A stretch of 64,000 bases of DNA, from assembly GCA_964507325.1 (NCBI GenBank), contig CAZDQL010000020.1, positions 1 to 64,000 on the forward strand, read 5' to 3'. How positions within the stretch are numbered: the stretch's first letter is position 1; each line of letters starts with the position of its first letter. This DNA comes from CAZDQL01 sp964507325. Lineage in GTDB: Bacteria > Planctomycetota > UBA1135 > GCA-002686595. Positions 1 through 8,034 of this stretch are shown one piece after another. Below the pieces are notes generated by a model. That model saw only the letters and a list, made by a program, of their open reading frames with translations. It was not told the origin of the DNA and did no database searches. Made by a program: the position numbers and the translations under genes.

Positions 1-2
1 AC

Positions 3-185
3 GGGGCGTGGCGCAACTGGGTGCGGCCGCGCTTCAATCGCGACGTGCGCAGCCCGGGCGAGATCGCGGGGCTGGTGCCGAGGCGCTTGCGGCCGGCGGA
101 GCTGGTCGGGTGGCGGCAGGACTGGGGGAGGCGCAGTCCGTGCCCCTTCGGGGTGGGGCGTACGGCGGTGGGCCAGGCGGTCTGA
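3..185 (+). CDS. Transposase, C-terminal fragment (5' end outside window)
   Basis: Only the last 60 residues are present; the frame is open to the window edge and ends at TGA 183-185. The stretch begins GAWRNWVRPRFN and continues with a Pro-Gly-Glu, Ala-Gly-Leu-Val, RRLRPAEL pattern. This resembles the C-terminal tail of DDE/integrase-core transposases (a 'W.N.VRP.....TP...AGL..R....L' signature). The strongest support is context: 41 bp after the stop lies an end sequence that recurs as an inverted repeat in a complete MITE at 46708-46920. I cannot name the IS family. It acts as a DNA transposase if the rest of the gene is intact to the left of the window. Confidence 0.6.
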   Translation, partial: GAWRNWVRPRFNRDVRSPGEIAGLVPRRLRPAELVGWRQDWGRRSPCPFGVGRTAVGQAV

Positions 186-225
186 GAAGCGACTGACCAA
201 AGGAGCGCAGGTGCCGATTCCCGAG

Positions 226-249
226 GAAGCACACTAAAGGGGGGCAGTT
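226..249 (+). repeat. IS terminal inverted repeat (right)
   Basis: This 24-bp end recurs three more times: 3921-3944, 46897-46920 (same orientation) and 46708-46731 (inverted). All three copies in this orientation are followed directly by CAG (250-252, 3945-3947, 46921-46923). That could be a target preference or one extra conserved terminal triplet. Confidence 0.7.
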
Positions 250-257
250 CAGGAAGG

Positions 258-263
258 TACGCT
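258..263 (+). promoter_or_regulatory. -10-like hexamer TACGCT, leaderless arrangement
   Basis: TACGCT lies 6 nt before the GTG start at 270, so a transcript starting about 7 nt downstream would begin at the start codon. It is just outside the IS end (249). No Shine-Dalgarno sequence precedes the GTG. No clear -35 element was seen. Confidence 0.4.
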
Positions 264-269
264 CCGGCG

Positions 270-1400
270 GTGAAGATCCTGCACGTCATGGAGTGCACCA
301 TCGGCGGCACTCGACGTCACCTGGTGGACGCCGCCCGCGGGCAGCGGCGCGCGGGCCTGGACGTGCACCTGGTCGCCGCCACCCTGCGGGACCCGGACTT
401 GCCCGCCGACCTCGACGCCCTGGAGCGAGAGGGGGTCCTCGTCACGCGCCTCGACATGCTGCGCGCGGTGAACCCCGTCCAGGACTACCGGCACTATCGG
501 GCGCTGAAATCGATCCTGCGCCGCTGGCGTCCGGACGTGGTGCACACCCACTCCTCCAAGGCCGGGGTGCTCGGGCGGCGCGCATCGATGGCCACCGGCA
601 TCGGCGCGCGCGTGCACACGCCGCACACCTTCGCCTTCCTCTTCGAGGCCCTCTTCTCGCGCCCCAAGCGCTGGCTCTACCGCGCGATCGAGAGCCGCCT
701 GGCGCGCTCTACGGAGTTGATGATCGCGGTCGGTCGCTCGGAGGCGGAGACCTTCGCCGCCTCGGGTGTGGTGCCGGCGGAGAAGGTGAGGGTGGTTCCC
801 AACGGGATCGACGTGGCGCCCTTCGAGGGCGCCGCCCCCGCCGACCTCGCCGCCTTCGGCCTGGACCCGGCGCGGCCCACGGCCGCCATCATCGGCCTGG
901 TCTACGCCGCCAAGGGGCAGGATCTCGCCCTCGACGCCCTGGCCGCGGCCGCCTGCCCGGAGCTGCAGTTCCTGGTCGTCGGTCCCGGCGACCGCAGCGA
1001 CGTCGAGGTGCAGACCGAGCGCCTGGGGCTCACGGAGCGCGTGGCCTTCACCGGGCCCCGCCGTGACGTTCCGGCGCTGCTCGCCGCTGCCGATTTCCTG
1101 GTGCTCCCCTCGCGCTGGGAGGGGATGCCGTACATCGTCCTGGAGGCGATGGCCTCGGGGCTGCCGGTCCTGGCCACCCCGGTCGACGGCGCTCGGGAGT
1201 TGATCCTCCCCGGCCGGACCGGGCTGCTCGCCGAGTCGATCGGCTCCCAGCCCCTGGCCCGGGGTCTGGAGGTGCTCTGCGCCCTGAGCCCGTCCGAGCG
1301 CGCGGCGATGGGCGCCGCGGGGCGTGATCGGGTGCGGGAGGGCTACACCATCGCCGCGATGGTGGAGGGCCTGATCGCGGTCTACCGGGAGGTGACATGA
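270..1400 (+). CDS. Glycosyltransferase family 4 (GT-B fold)
   Basis: A 376-aa cytoplasmic or membrane-associated sugar transferase, expected to use a nucleotide-sugar donor for surface-glycan assembly. The N-terminus MKILHVMECTIGG is the usual first Rossmann strand and glycine loop of GT4 enzymes. HTHSSKAG (about residue 90) is the typical acceptor-side motif, and near residue 290 the donor-side EX7E motif is complete (EGMPYIVLE) followed by A(S/T)GLPV. GTG 270 is the only start that gives a complete N-terminal strand. It overlaps the next gene by 4 bp (ATGA), so the two are probably co-translated. Donor and acceptor cannot be told from sequence. The IS end 20 bp upstream may have replaced its original leader. 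Confidence 0.9.
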   Translation: MKILHVMECTIGGTRRHLVDAARGQRRAGLDVHLVAATLRDPDLPADLDALEREGVLVTRLDMLRAVNPVQDYRHYRALKSILRRWRPDVVHTHSSKAGVLGRRASMATGIGARVHTPHTFAFLFEALFSRPKRWLYRAIESRLARSTELMIAVGRSEAETFAASGVVPAEKVRVVPNGIDVAPFEGAAPADLAAFGLDPARPTAAIIGLVYAAKGQDLALDALAAAACPELQFLVVGPGDRSDVEVQTERLGLTERVAFTGPRRDVPALLAAADFLVLPSRWEGMPYIVLEAMASGLPVLATPVDGARELILPGRTGLLAESIGSQPLARGLEVLCALSPSERAAMGAAGRDRVREGYTIAAMVEGLIAVYREVT

Positions 1401-2536
1401 GGATCCTGCACGTCATCACCACCGTCGACGTGGGGGGAGCGGAGATGCACGTCCTCTCCCAGGTGCGGGGCCAGGTGGCCCGCGGCCACGCCGTGCGCGT
1501 CGCCTTCCTCCTGGGGGAGGGCTCCCTGGCCGAGGACTTCCGCGCCGCGGGTGCCGAGTGGGTGGGACGGGTCGGCAAGGGACTCGGCTTCCCCCTGCGG
1601 CTGCGCCCCCACCTCGCCTGGTGCGAGCTGGTGCACAGCCACCTCCTGCGCGCGGACTTCGCCACCGCCCTGACCGCCACCCTCTTCGGACGGCGCCGGC
1701 AGCTGGTGGCGGGCAAGCACAACGACGAGCGTGCCCTCACCCGACCCCTGGTCTCTCGCCTGCACGGTCTGATCGGCAACCTCCCTGCGCGGACGATCGT
1801 GCTCTCCGATCACGTGGGGCGCTTCATTGCACAACACGGTCGCGTGCGGCCGGAGAAGCTCGTGCGCATCTACTACGGGATCGACCCCGGCCCCTTCGAG
1901 CGCGCGGCCGCCATGGACGAGGCCGAGCGCGACGAGCTGCGGGCCGAGTTGGGGGTCGCGCCCGGGGAGGTGCTCTTCCTGTGCGTGGCGCGCTTCGCCC
2001 CGCAAAAGGCCCACGACGTCTTGCTGCGCGCCTTCGCCTCGGCGCGCAGCGCGGGCGGGTCTCCTCCCCTGCGGTTGCTCCTGGTCGGTGGCGATCCCTT
2101 CGGCGATGGAGTCGAGCGCACCGAGGCGCTGGCGCGCGAGCTCGACCTCGTCGACGACGGCGCCTGCATCTTCGCCGGCATCCGGCGCGACGTCCCCAGA
2201 CTGCTCGCCGCCAGCGACGTCTTCACCATGGCTTCCCTGTGGGAAGGCTTGGGGCTGGTCTTCCTGGAGGCGATGGCGACGGGGAGGGCGGTCCTCTCGA
2301 CCCGCGTCTCCGCCATCCCCGAAGTGGTGGTGGACGGCGGGACCGGTCGGCTGGTTCCCCCCGGTGACGTCGCCTCACTGGCGCAGGGCATGCTCGAGCT
2401 CGCGCAGGACGGGGACCTGCGCCGCGCCATGGGGGAGGCGGGACGGGCGCGGGTGGCCGAGGTCTTCGGACTGCAGCGCATGGTCGACGAGACCCTGGCG
2501 GTCTACGCCGACGTCCTGCAGTGCGCGAGCCGCTGA
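1397..2536 (+). CDS. Glycosyltransferase family 4
   Basis: A 379-aa GT-B enzyme beginning MRILHVITTVDVGGAEMHVL, the strand-loop-helix found in many GT4 proteins that add sugars to lipid-linked or glycan acceptors. The C-terminal donor domain contains FVARFAPQKAH-like and LLVGGDPFGDG segments and an intact EX7E motif (EGLGLVFLE) followed by AMATGRAVLST. The ATG overlaps the upstream stop (ATGA), linking it to the preceding glycosyltransferase. Length is typical. After its stop there is a 106-bp gap to truD that contains a promoter-like hexamer, so this two-gene unit appears to end here. Specific sugar unknown. Confidence 0.9.
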   Translation: MRILHVITTVDVGGAEMHVLSQVRGQVARGHAVRVAFLLGEGSLAEDFRAAGAEWVGRVGKGLGFPLRLRPHLAWCELVHSHLLRADFATALTATLFGRRRQLVAGKHNDERALTRPLVSRLHGLIGNLPARTIVLSDHVGRFIAQHGRVRPEKLVRIYYGIDPGPFERAAAMDEAERDELRAELGVAPGEVLFLCVARFAPQKAHDVLLRAFASARSAGGSPPLRLLLVGGDPFGDGVERTEALARELDLVDDGACIFAGIRRDVPRLLAASDVFTMASLWEGLGLVFLEAMATGRAVLSTRVSAIPEVVVDGGTGRLVPPGDVASLAQGMLELAQDGDLRRAMGEAGRARVAEVFGLQRMVDETLAVYADVLQCASR

Positions 2537-2629
2537 GGGCGTCGCGGGCGAAGTCCTCGGGGCCCCTCGCATTGTCTCGACTTGGTTTCGAGCGCGTCGA
2601 ATACGTCGGAAAACCCCGCCCCCTCCGGT

Positions 2630-2635
2630 TACGCT
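2630..2635 (+). promoter_or_regulatory. -10-like hexamer TACGCT before truD
   Basis: TACGCT is 7 nt before the GTG start of truD, the same arrangement as at 258. No Shine-Dalgarno-like run lies between hexamer and start. The spacing fits a leaderless mRNA. No convincing -35 sequence was found 16-18 bp upstream. Confidence 0.4.
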
Positions 2636-2642
2636 CTACAGC

Positions 2643-3887
2643 GTGAACGAACTCGCGCAATCCCCGACCTGGGCCCCCGGATACCGCCATCGCACCGTCG
2701 GCGTGCCGCCGGTCTCCTTCCGCTTCCGAGAAGAGCTGGAGGACTTCCAGGTCAAGGAGATCGGCTTCATCGACTACGTCGACGAAGGGGACCACCTGCA
2801 CCTGTGGATCGAGAAGCGCGGGATCACCACCGCCGAGGCGGCCAGGGCGATCGCCACCGCCCTCGATCGTCCCCCCGAGTCGGTGGGCTACGCGGGCCTC
2901 AAGGACGCCAAGTCCGTGTCGCGCCAGTGGCTCTCGATCGAGCACGCCGACATCGACGACGCCCGGAGGCTGGAGCTGGAGAAGGCGCGAGTGCTGGACG
3001 TCCGACGGCACAAGAGCAAGTTGCGCGTCGGCCAACTGGCGGGCAACCGCTTCCGGATCGTACTGCGCGGGCTGGCGGAGTTCGATCGGCCGCAGGTCGA
3101 GGCGGTGCTGGCGACGCTGTCCGAGCGCGGGCTCCCCAACTACTACGGCGCCCAGCGCTTCGGCCGCTCCGGGCTGACCTACGAGCTGGGACGCTTCTTG
3201 GCCCAGGGGCGCCACGAGGAGTACCTGGCCGCCCTCGTCTCTCCCGACCACGCCCCAGCGAACGCCGTCACCGCCGAGCTGGCCCGCGTCCTGCGCGAGG
3301 GGAGCTGGCGAGAGCGGCGCGCTCTGGGGGTCCTGGCCCACCTGCTCGACGCGGACTTGGCGGCCCTGGCCGTGCAGATCGCCCGGCGGCCCAAGAGCCC
3401 CGAGTGGGGCGTGCGCGCGATCTCGAAGGGCAGTCGCCGCTTCCACCTCTCCGCTCTGCAGGCGCGCGTCTTCAACCGCGTGCTCTCCAATCGCATGGCC
3501 GAGCCGGGGGGGATCGACGATCTGTGGGAGGGCGATCTGGTGCAGCGGGAGGGGCGCGGCGGCACCTTCCTCGCCAGCGAACCGCGTTCGGACGTGCCCC
3601 TGAGGCTCAGCGCCACCGGCCCGATGCCGGGCACGCGGGTCGCCACCCCGGCGGGCCGCACGGCCGAGATCGAGGCCGAGGCCCTGGCGGAGGAGGAGGT
3701 CACCCCCGAGATGCTGAGCGCGATTCCCGGTGGATTGGCTCCGCACGGGAGTCGTCGCCCCCTGCGCGTGCGGGTGGCCGACCTCGAGCTCGATTTCGAG
3801 GGGGACCGGGCGATTCTGGCGTTTCGATTGCCGCGTGGGAGTTATGCGACGACCTTGCTCGAGGAGCTGCTCAAGGAGCATGGCTGA
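2643..3887 (+). CDS. truD: tRNA pseudouridine(13) synthase TruD
   Basis: A 414-aa pseudouridine synthase of the TruD family, which isomerises U13 in the D arm of certain tRNAs in the cytoplasm. The family hallmark VGYAGLKDAKSVSRQ places the catalytic aspartate at Asp88. NYYGAQRFGRSG follows around residue 165, another conserved TruD block. The N-terminal segment (EDFQVKEI) is also typical. At 414 aa it is longer than the 349-aa E. coli enzyme; the extra length lies in the central insertion and C-terminal part. The frame is open far upstream into the preceding gene, but GTG 2643 is chosen because it gives the family N-terminus and has a -10-like hexamer 7 nt before it. It is a housekeeping gene embedded in a glycan locus. 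Confidence 0.92.
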   Translation: MNELAQSPTWAPGYRHRTVGVPPVSFRFREELEDFQVKEIGFIDYVDEGDHLHLWIEKRGITTAEAARAIATALDRPPESVGYAGLKDAKSVSRQWLSIEHADIDDARRLELEKARVLDVRRHKSKLRVGQLAGNRFRIVLRGLAEFDRPQVEAVLATLSERGLPNYYGAQRFGRSGLTYELGRFLAQGRHEEYLAALVSPDHAPANAVTAELARVLREGSWRERRALGVLAHLLDADLAALAVQIARRPKSPEWGVRAISKGSRRFHLSALQARVFNRVLSNRMAEPGGIDDLWEGDLVQREGRGGTFLASEPRSDVPLRLSATGPMPGTRVATPAGRTAEIEAEALAEEEVTPEMLSAIPGGLAPHGSRRPLRVRVADLELDFEGDRAILAFRLPRGSYATTLLEELLKEHG

Positions 3888-3895
3888 CCGACGGG

Positions 3896-3947
3896 AGGGG
3901 CGCTGGTTCCGAGTCCCGGGGAAGCCCACCGAAGGGGGGCAGTCCAG
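3896..3947 (+). mobile_element. Solo relic of the IS right end
   Basis: This stretch, starting 9 bp after the truD stop, aligns without gaps to 201-252 (43 of 52 identical), covering the subterminal region and the terminal repeat (3921-3944). No transposase remnant and no opposite end were found in 2537-4057. It looks like a decayed remnant of the same element family, perhaps left by a deletion. Confidence 0.6.
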
Positions 3948-4012
3948 AAAGTTCTTCCGTGGAGCGGCCCCCGACTCCCCCTCGCCCCCCCGGAGAAGCT
4001 GGAAAGCGCCGG

Positions 4013-4018
4013 TAGGCT
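4013..4018 (+). promoter_or_regulatory. Possible -10 hexamer TAGGCT
   Basis: TAGGCT lies 39 nt upstream of the ATG at 4058 in the gap after the IS relic. It resembles the TA(C/G)NCT hexamers seen before other genes here. No -35 was recognised. Confidence 0.25.
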
Positions 4019-4057
4019 TGGAATCCGACCAGCAACCCGGCCGATGAAGGCGGTGCC

Positions 4058-4552
4058 ATGCAGCCTCGAGAGCCCAGACCCCGGGCCGACGCGTCCCCTC
4101 GCGATGCTGAGCCGTCCTCCGCCCGCCGGCAGGAGGGCCAGCGGCAGCGTGGACCGGACCGCCGCCGGCGGCCGACTCCGCGCTTCTCGCGCTACACCTT
4201 CGTGGGGGGCAAGCGCCGGCGGGTTCGGCGTCCAGAGGAGCTGGAGGGCTCCTTCGTCGACCGGTACGGCTGGGGGATGGTGATCGCCATCCTCTGGGTG
4301 GCGATGATGAACGTGGGGGACAGCTACTTCACCCTGGTGCACCTGCAGTCGGGGGGAATCGAGCTCAATCCCGTGGCGGAGGAGCTCCTGCGCACGGGAC
4401 GCGCGGGATTCGTGATCTGGAAGAGCGCCCTGATCGGCCTGGCCCTGGTGGTGCTCACCCTGCACAAGAACTTCTGGTTGGCCCGGTTCGGCCTGTGGGT
4501 CTCCGCGGGGGCCTACACCCTGCTGAACCTGTACCACCTGAGTCTTTTCTAG
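4058..4552 (+). CDS. DUF5658-type small membrane protein
   Basis: A 164-aa protein with a basic, Pro/Arg-rich, probably disordered cytoplasmic N-terminus (residues 1-65), then about three hydrophobic segments: around 73-90 (VIAILWVAMMNVGDSYFTLV), 115-135 and 145-162. The GGIELNPVAEELL motif after the first segment, together with the Asp in MNVGDSYFTL, is the signature I associate with DUF5658 inner-membrane proteins, whose function is unknown. ATG 4058 is taken as start; the window offers no strong ribosome site. It stands alone between truD/IS relic and the epimerase gene. Assignment rests on the motif only. Confidence 0.7.
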   Translation: MQPREPRPRADASPRDAEPSSARRQEGQRQRGPDRRRRPTPRFSRYTFVGGKRRRVRRPEELEGSFVDRYGWGMVIAILWVAMMNVGDSYFTLVHLQSGGIELNPVAEELLRTGRAGFVIWKSALIGLALVVLTLHKNFWLARFGLWVSAGAYTLLNLYHLSLF

Positions 4553-4585
4553 GGCACGCGGCGCGAGTCGGAGCGCCGTGAGCCG

Positions 4586-4591
4586 TAGACT
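4586..4591 (+). promoter_or_regulatory. Possible -10 hexamer TAGACT
   Basis: TAGACT sits 30 nt before the GTG at 4622. GGAAGAGGA, 9 nt before that start, can serve as ribosome site. This looks like a conventional leadered promoter, in contrast to the 6-9-nt cases. Confidence 0.35.
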
Positions 4592-4621
4592 CGCCGCGAC
4601 CCCACGGGAAGAGGACTCACC

Positions 4622-5665
4622 GTGGAGCGTCCCAGAGCACCCATGGGTATCCGGCGTCCCACCCCTGCGCGCGAACGGTCGTACCTGGTGACCGGCGGAG
4701 CCGGGTTCATCGGCTCCCACCTGACGCGCCACCTGCTGCGGGCGGGGGCGCGGGTGGTCGTCGCCGACGATCTCTCGGCGGGGTACGCGCAGTCGCTTCC
4801 CCTGGGGCACTCCGGGCTCTCACTGCACCCCCTCGACGTGGCGGGACCGGGAGCCCTGGCGGGACTCGTGGGGGAGGAGGGGCCCTTCGACGCGATCGTG
4901 CACCTGGCCGCGCGGGTGGGCGTCGCGCGGGTCCTGGCGGATCCCGAGGGTTGCTGGGAGGAACACCTGCGCGCCGCTCGGGAGCTCCTGGTCGCCGTGG
5001 CCCATCAGCCCCCGTCCAGCCGACCGCGGGTGGTGGCGGCCTCGACCAGCGAGGTCTACCGGGAGGGCCGTGCGCCGCTGGCCGAGGACGCACCCCTGCG
5101 CTCCACCGAGGCGCGCGGGCGCTGGGCCTACGCCGCCTCCAAGCTGGCGGTCGAGCGCCTGCTCGACGCCAGCGCCGATCTCTGGCCCGCGGGGTGCGAG
5201 CCCCTGCACCTGCGCTTCTTCAACGTCGTCGGACCGGGCCAGAGCGCGGAGGGGGGGATGGTGCTGCCGACCTTCGTGCGGCAAGCCCTGGCGGGAGAGC
5301 GCCTCACCGTCCACGGGGACGGGAGGGCGGTACGCACCCTGGCCGCCGTGGAGGACGTGGCGGCCGATCTGACCCGGCTCCTCGTCGGCGACCGCTTCCC
5401 CGGCGGTCCCCTGAACGTGGGGGGCAGCGCCTGTTGCACCATCCTCGAGCTGGCCCAGGCCGTGGCGCGCGGGGCGGGTGCGGCGGGGGAGGTGGTCCGC
5501 TTCGTCGATCCGCGGCGCAGCGTCTCGCCGCACTTCGAGGAGGTGCGCCACCGCCGGCCCGACCTCAGCCGCGCCCGGGCCCTGGGGCTGTGTCGCGCCC
5601 GCCGCTCCGTGGAGGAGATCGTGGCCGACCTCCTGCGCAGGGAGCGCGCCCGGACCAGCCCCTGA
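4622..5665 (+). CDS. NAD-dependent sugar-nucleotide epimerase/dehydratase (SDR)
   Basis: A 347-aa extended short-chain dehydrogenase/reductase. The NAD-binding GGAGFIGSH loop begins near residue 24, after a short extension; ASTSEVY (Thr/Ser and Glu) and YAASK (Tyr and Lys) form the catalytic set. It is expected to act on a nucleoside-diphospho-sugar, as UDP-glucose epimerases, UDP-xylose synthases and dTDP-glucose dehydratases do; which one is not decidable here. GTG 4622 has the better ribosome site (GAAGAGG); ATG 4643 is an alternative that removes seven residues. It precedes a run of glycosyltransferases and probably supplies their donor sugar. Confidence 0.85.
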   Translation: MERPRAPMGIRRPTPARERSYLVTGGAGFIGSHLTRHLLRAGARVVVADDLSAGYAQSLPLGHSGLSLHPLDVAGPGALAGLVGEEGPFDAIVHLAARVGVARVLADPEGCWEEHLRAARELLVAVAHQPPSSRPRVVAASTSEVYREGRAPLAEDAPLRSTEARGRWAYAASKLAVERLLDASADLWPAGCEPLHLRFFNVVGPGQSAEGGMVLPTFVRQALAGERLTVHGDGRAVRTLAAVEDVAADLTRLLVGDRFPGGPLNVGGSACCTILELAQAVARGAGAAGEVVRFVDPRRSVSPHFEEVRHRRPDLSRARALGLCRARRSVEEIVADLLRRERARTSP

Positions 5666-5688
5666 TCGCCCGCGGGCCCCGGCCTGCG

Positions 5689-5694
5689 TACACT
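5689..5694 (+). promoter_or_regulatory. Possible -10 hexamer TACACT
   Basis: TACACT in the 72-bp gap, 43 nt before the GTG at 5738. It is a candidate promoter for the glycosyltransferase run 5738-10858. AGGAG at 5725-5729 is the ribosome site. Confidence 0.35.
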
Positions 5695-5737
5695 TGGGGA
5701 ACATGCTGCGAGCCACGAGCGACCAGGAGAGGTGCGG

Positions 5738-6913
5738 GTGAAGATCGCGCGCGTCCTGACACGCCTCAATCTGGGAGGCCCCGCGCGACAGGCCCTCGCG
5801 AGCGACCCTCTGCTCGTGGAGCGCGGGCACGAGCTGCGGCTGTTCGTCGGGCGCGCCGGGGCCGGTGAGGGGGACCTGCGACAGGTCTTCCGCGAGCGGG
5901 GGCTCGACGTGGTCACCGTTCCCGGACTGGGTCGTGGGATCGGCCCCGGGGATCTGGTCGCGGGCCGCTACCTGCGCTCCGCCCTGGCGGAGTTCCAGCC
6001 CGACCTGGTGCACACCCACGCTTCGAAGGCGGGGCACCACGGGCGCCGCGCCGCCCGCGCCTTGGCGGGGGTGCGCAGCGTGCACAGCTTCCACGGTCAC
6101 GTGCTGGAGGGGTACTTCCCCGCCGGGGTCTCGCGCTGGCTGATCGCCCACGAGCGTCGGCTGGCGGCGCGCACCGACCGCCTGATCGCCGTCTCCCACG
6201 CCACCGCCGACGACCTGGTGCGGCTGGGCGTGGTCGACGAGGGTCGGCTCGTCGTGGTGCCCCCCGGCGCCGACCTGGCTCCCATGGGTCAGATCGACGG
6301 CCGTTCCGACTTCCTGCGCGCCAGCCTGGGGATCGCGGAGGAGGCCTTCCTCGTGGGCGTGATCGGACGGCTGGCCGAGGTCAAGCGCCCCGCTCTGGCG
6401 ATCGAGGTCCTCGAGCGGCTGGCGGAGTCCCACCCCGCGGTGGTGTTGGTCTTCGTCGGAGACGGCGATCAGCGACGCCTCCTCGAGCGGCGGATCCAGC
6501 GCGCGAGTCCCGCGATCCGCGAGCGGGTGCACCTGGCGGGCGCCCAGTACGAGATGGCTCCGGTGTTGGCGGACCTGGACGCGGTGCTCGCCTGCTCCCG
6601 GGCCGAGGGGATGCCGGTGGCCCTGATCGAGGCGGGGGCCGCCGCGCTGCCGGTGGTGGCCACGCCGGTGGGAGGGGTGGCGGAGGTCGTGGTCGATGGC
6701 CGCACCGGGTTCCTGGGGACGACCGTGGAGGAGCTGGCCCAGGGCTTGGCGCAACTGATCGAAGCGCCGCGCAGCGCGACGGAGATGGGCCAGCGGGCGC
6801 GCGTGCGCGTCCTGACCCGGCACTCGGCGCGCGCCCTGACCGACCGTCTCGAGAGCCTCTACTGGGACGTCCTCGAGGGAACTCCTCTGGAGGGGGTGCC
6901 GTGCGCCTCCTGA
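5738..6913 (+). CDS. Glycosyltransferase family 4
   Basis: A 391-aa GT-B enzyme starting MKIARVLTRLNLGGPARQ. The start is decided by AGGAG at 5725-5729: it is 8 nt from GTG 5738 but only 2 nt from the alternative GTG at 5732. HTHASKAGHHGRRAA (near residue 95) is like the HTHSSKAG block of the gene at 270, so the two may share an acceptor class. Later come VGVIGRLAEVKRP and the intact EX7E motif EGMPVALIE. It overlaps the following gene by 13 bp. First gene of a four-gene overlapping run; likely transfers a sugar onto the repeat unit of a surface polysaccharide. Confidence 0.9.
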   Translation: MKIARVLTRLNLGGPARQALASDPLLVERGHELRLFVGRAGAGEGDLRQVFRERGLDVVTVPGLGRGIGPGDLVAGRYLRSALAEFQPDLVHTHASKAGHHGRRAARALAGVRSVHSFHGHVLEGYFPAGVSRWLIAHERRLAARTDRLIAVSHATADDLVRLGVVDEGRLVVVPPGADLAPMGQIDGRSDFLRASLGIAEEAFLVGVIGRLAEVKRPALAIEVLERLAESHPAVVLVFVGDGDQRRLLERRIQRASPAIRERVHLAGAQYEMAPVLADLDAVLACSRAEGMPVALIEAGAAALPVVATPVGGVAEVVVDGRTGFLGTTVEELAQGLAQLIEAPRSATEMGQRARVRVLTRHSARALTDRLESLYWDVLEGTPLEGVPCAS

Positions 6914-8034
6914 TGGTCAGCGGAGACCGCCAGGTGGCCGTGGGGGAGCGGGGTCCCTTCCACGCCATGCAGCGCGAGTTCTCGCGCTACTTCGAGCGCA
7001 TCGACGTGCTCTGTCCCCAGCCGCCGCGCCGCCCCTCGATCAGCACGATCCACGACAACGTCCACTTCCACCCCGCCGAGTGCGGCCGGCGCGGGATGGT
7101 GAACTACATCGCGACCAAGGGCCAGGAGCTGATCCGGCGCCACGGCCACACCTTGATCACCAGTCACGACTACGGCTGGTTCTACAACGGGATGGGCAGC
7201 GCCGCCCTCTCCCGCAGCACGGGCGTGCCCTACCTGTCGGAGATCCACCACGTCCCCGGGGTGCCGGTGGCGGCCGACCTGCGCGAGCGCTTCGACAAGT
7301 GGGTGGCGCGGGTGTACGTGCGCTGGGCGCGCAGCAAGGCGCTCGGCTTCCGGGTGGTCAACCGCGAGGAGATGCCACAGCTCCTGCGGCGCTGGGGAGT
7401 CAGGGCGGCGCAGATCTTCGTCCTGCCCTCCCTGTACATCGACCTGGACGTCTTCCGGCCGGCGGAGGGAGAGGTCGAGTGCGAGCAGGACGTGGTCTTC
7501 GTCGGCCGCATGGTGACCAACAAGGGCGTGCAGCGCATCATCAGCGCGCTGGACGTGCTCTCTCGGCGCGGTACGAACCTCAGCGCCCTCTTCGTCGGCA
7601 AGGGACCGCTGAGGGAGAAACTGATGGCGCGCGCCGAGAGCCTGGGCCTGCGCACGCGGTGGATCGAGTGGGTCGACACCCCCGAGGACCTGGCGGCGAT
7701 CTACCGCTCCAGCCGCGTCTGTGTCTGTTCCTCCACCTGCGAGGGGGGCCCGCGCTTCACCGTCGAAGCGATGGCGTGCGGCACGCCCTGCGTCTCCACT
7801 CCGGTGGGGGTGATGGGGGACCTGCTCAGCGACGGCCGCGGAGGGGGGCTGTACGGCTTCGACGCCCACGCCCTGGCGCTGGCCCTGGTGCGCGTGCTGG
7901 AGGACGAGTCCCTGCGCCTCGAGATGGGCCAGCACGCCGCCGAGATCGCGCGCCCCTTCGAGTACAGCCAAGCGATCGGCGTCTACGCCAACGGGCTGCG
8001 CCGCCTGGCCGGGGAGGAGGCGCTGGAGCTTTGA
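6901..8034 (+). CDS. Glycosyltransferase family 4
   Basis: A 377-aa GT-B protein. The N-terminus MRLLMVSGDRQVAVGERGPF and the mid-protein VFVGRMVTNKGVQRII are usual for GT4; the donor motif is CEGGPRFTVEAMACGTP, with both glutamates of EX7E present. The acceptor domain contains SEIHHVPGVP, a His-rich loop common in this family. GTG 6901 lies inside the upstream gene (13-bp overlap), and the stop overlaps the next start as TTGA, so translation is coupled on both sides. Substrate unknown. Nothing is truncated or unusual. Confidence 0.9.
   Translation: MRLLMVSGDRQVAVGERGPFHAMQREFSRYFERIDVLCPQPPRRPSISTIHDNVHFHPAECGRRGMVNYIATKGQELIRRHGHTLITSHDYGWFYNGMGSAALSRSTGVPYLSEIHHVPGVPVAADLRERFDKWVARVYVRWARSKALGFRVVNREEMPQLLRRWGVRAAQIFVLPSLYIDLDVFRPAEGEVECEQDVVFVGRMVTNKGVQRIISALDVLSRRGTNLSALFVGKGPLREKLMARAESLGLRTRWIEWVDTPEDLAAIYRSSRVCVCSSTCEGGPRFTVEAMACGTPCVSTPVGVMGDLLSDGRGGGLYGFDAHALALALVRVLEDESLRLEMGQHAAEIARPFEYSQAIGVYANGLRRLAGEEALEL

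Larger units (their letters stand above)
1..249 (+). mobile_element. Right end of an insertion sequence
   Basis: This comprises the transposase tail, a 41-bp non-coding gap and a terminal repeat at 226-249 whose outer end reads GGGGGGCAGTT. Read inward from the outside the repeat is AACTGCCCCCC followed by TTTAGTGTGCTTC. The same 24-bp end matches the left repeat of the MITE at 46708 at 21 of 24 positions, and 201-252 matches 3896-3947 at 43 of 52 without gaps. The left end of the element is outside the window. The element stops 20 bp before the start of the first glycosyltransferase gene, so it may have separated that gene from former upstream partners. Confidence 0.65.
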
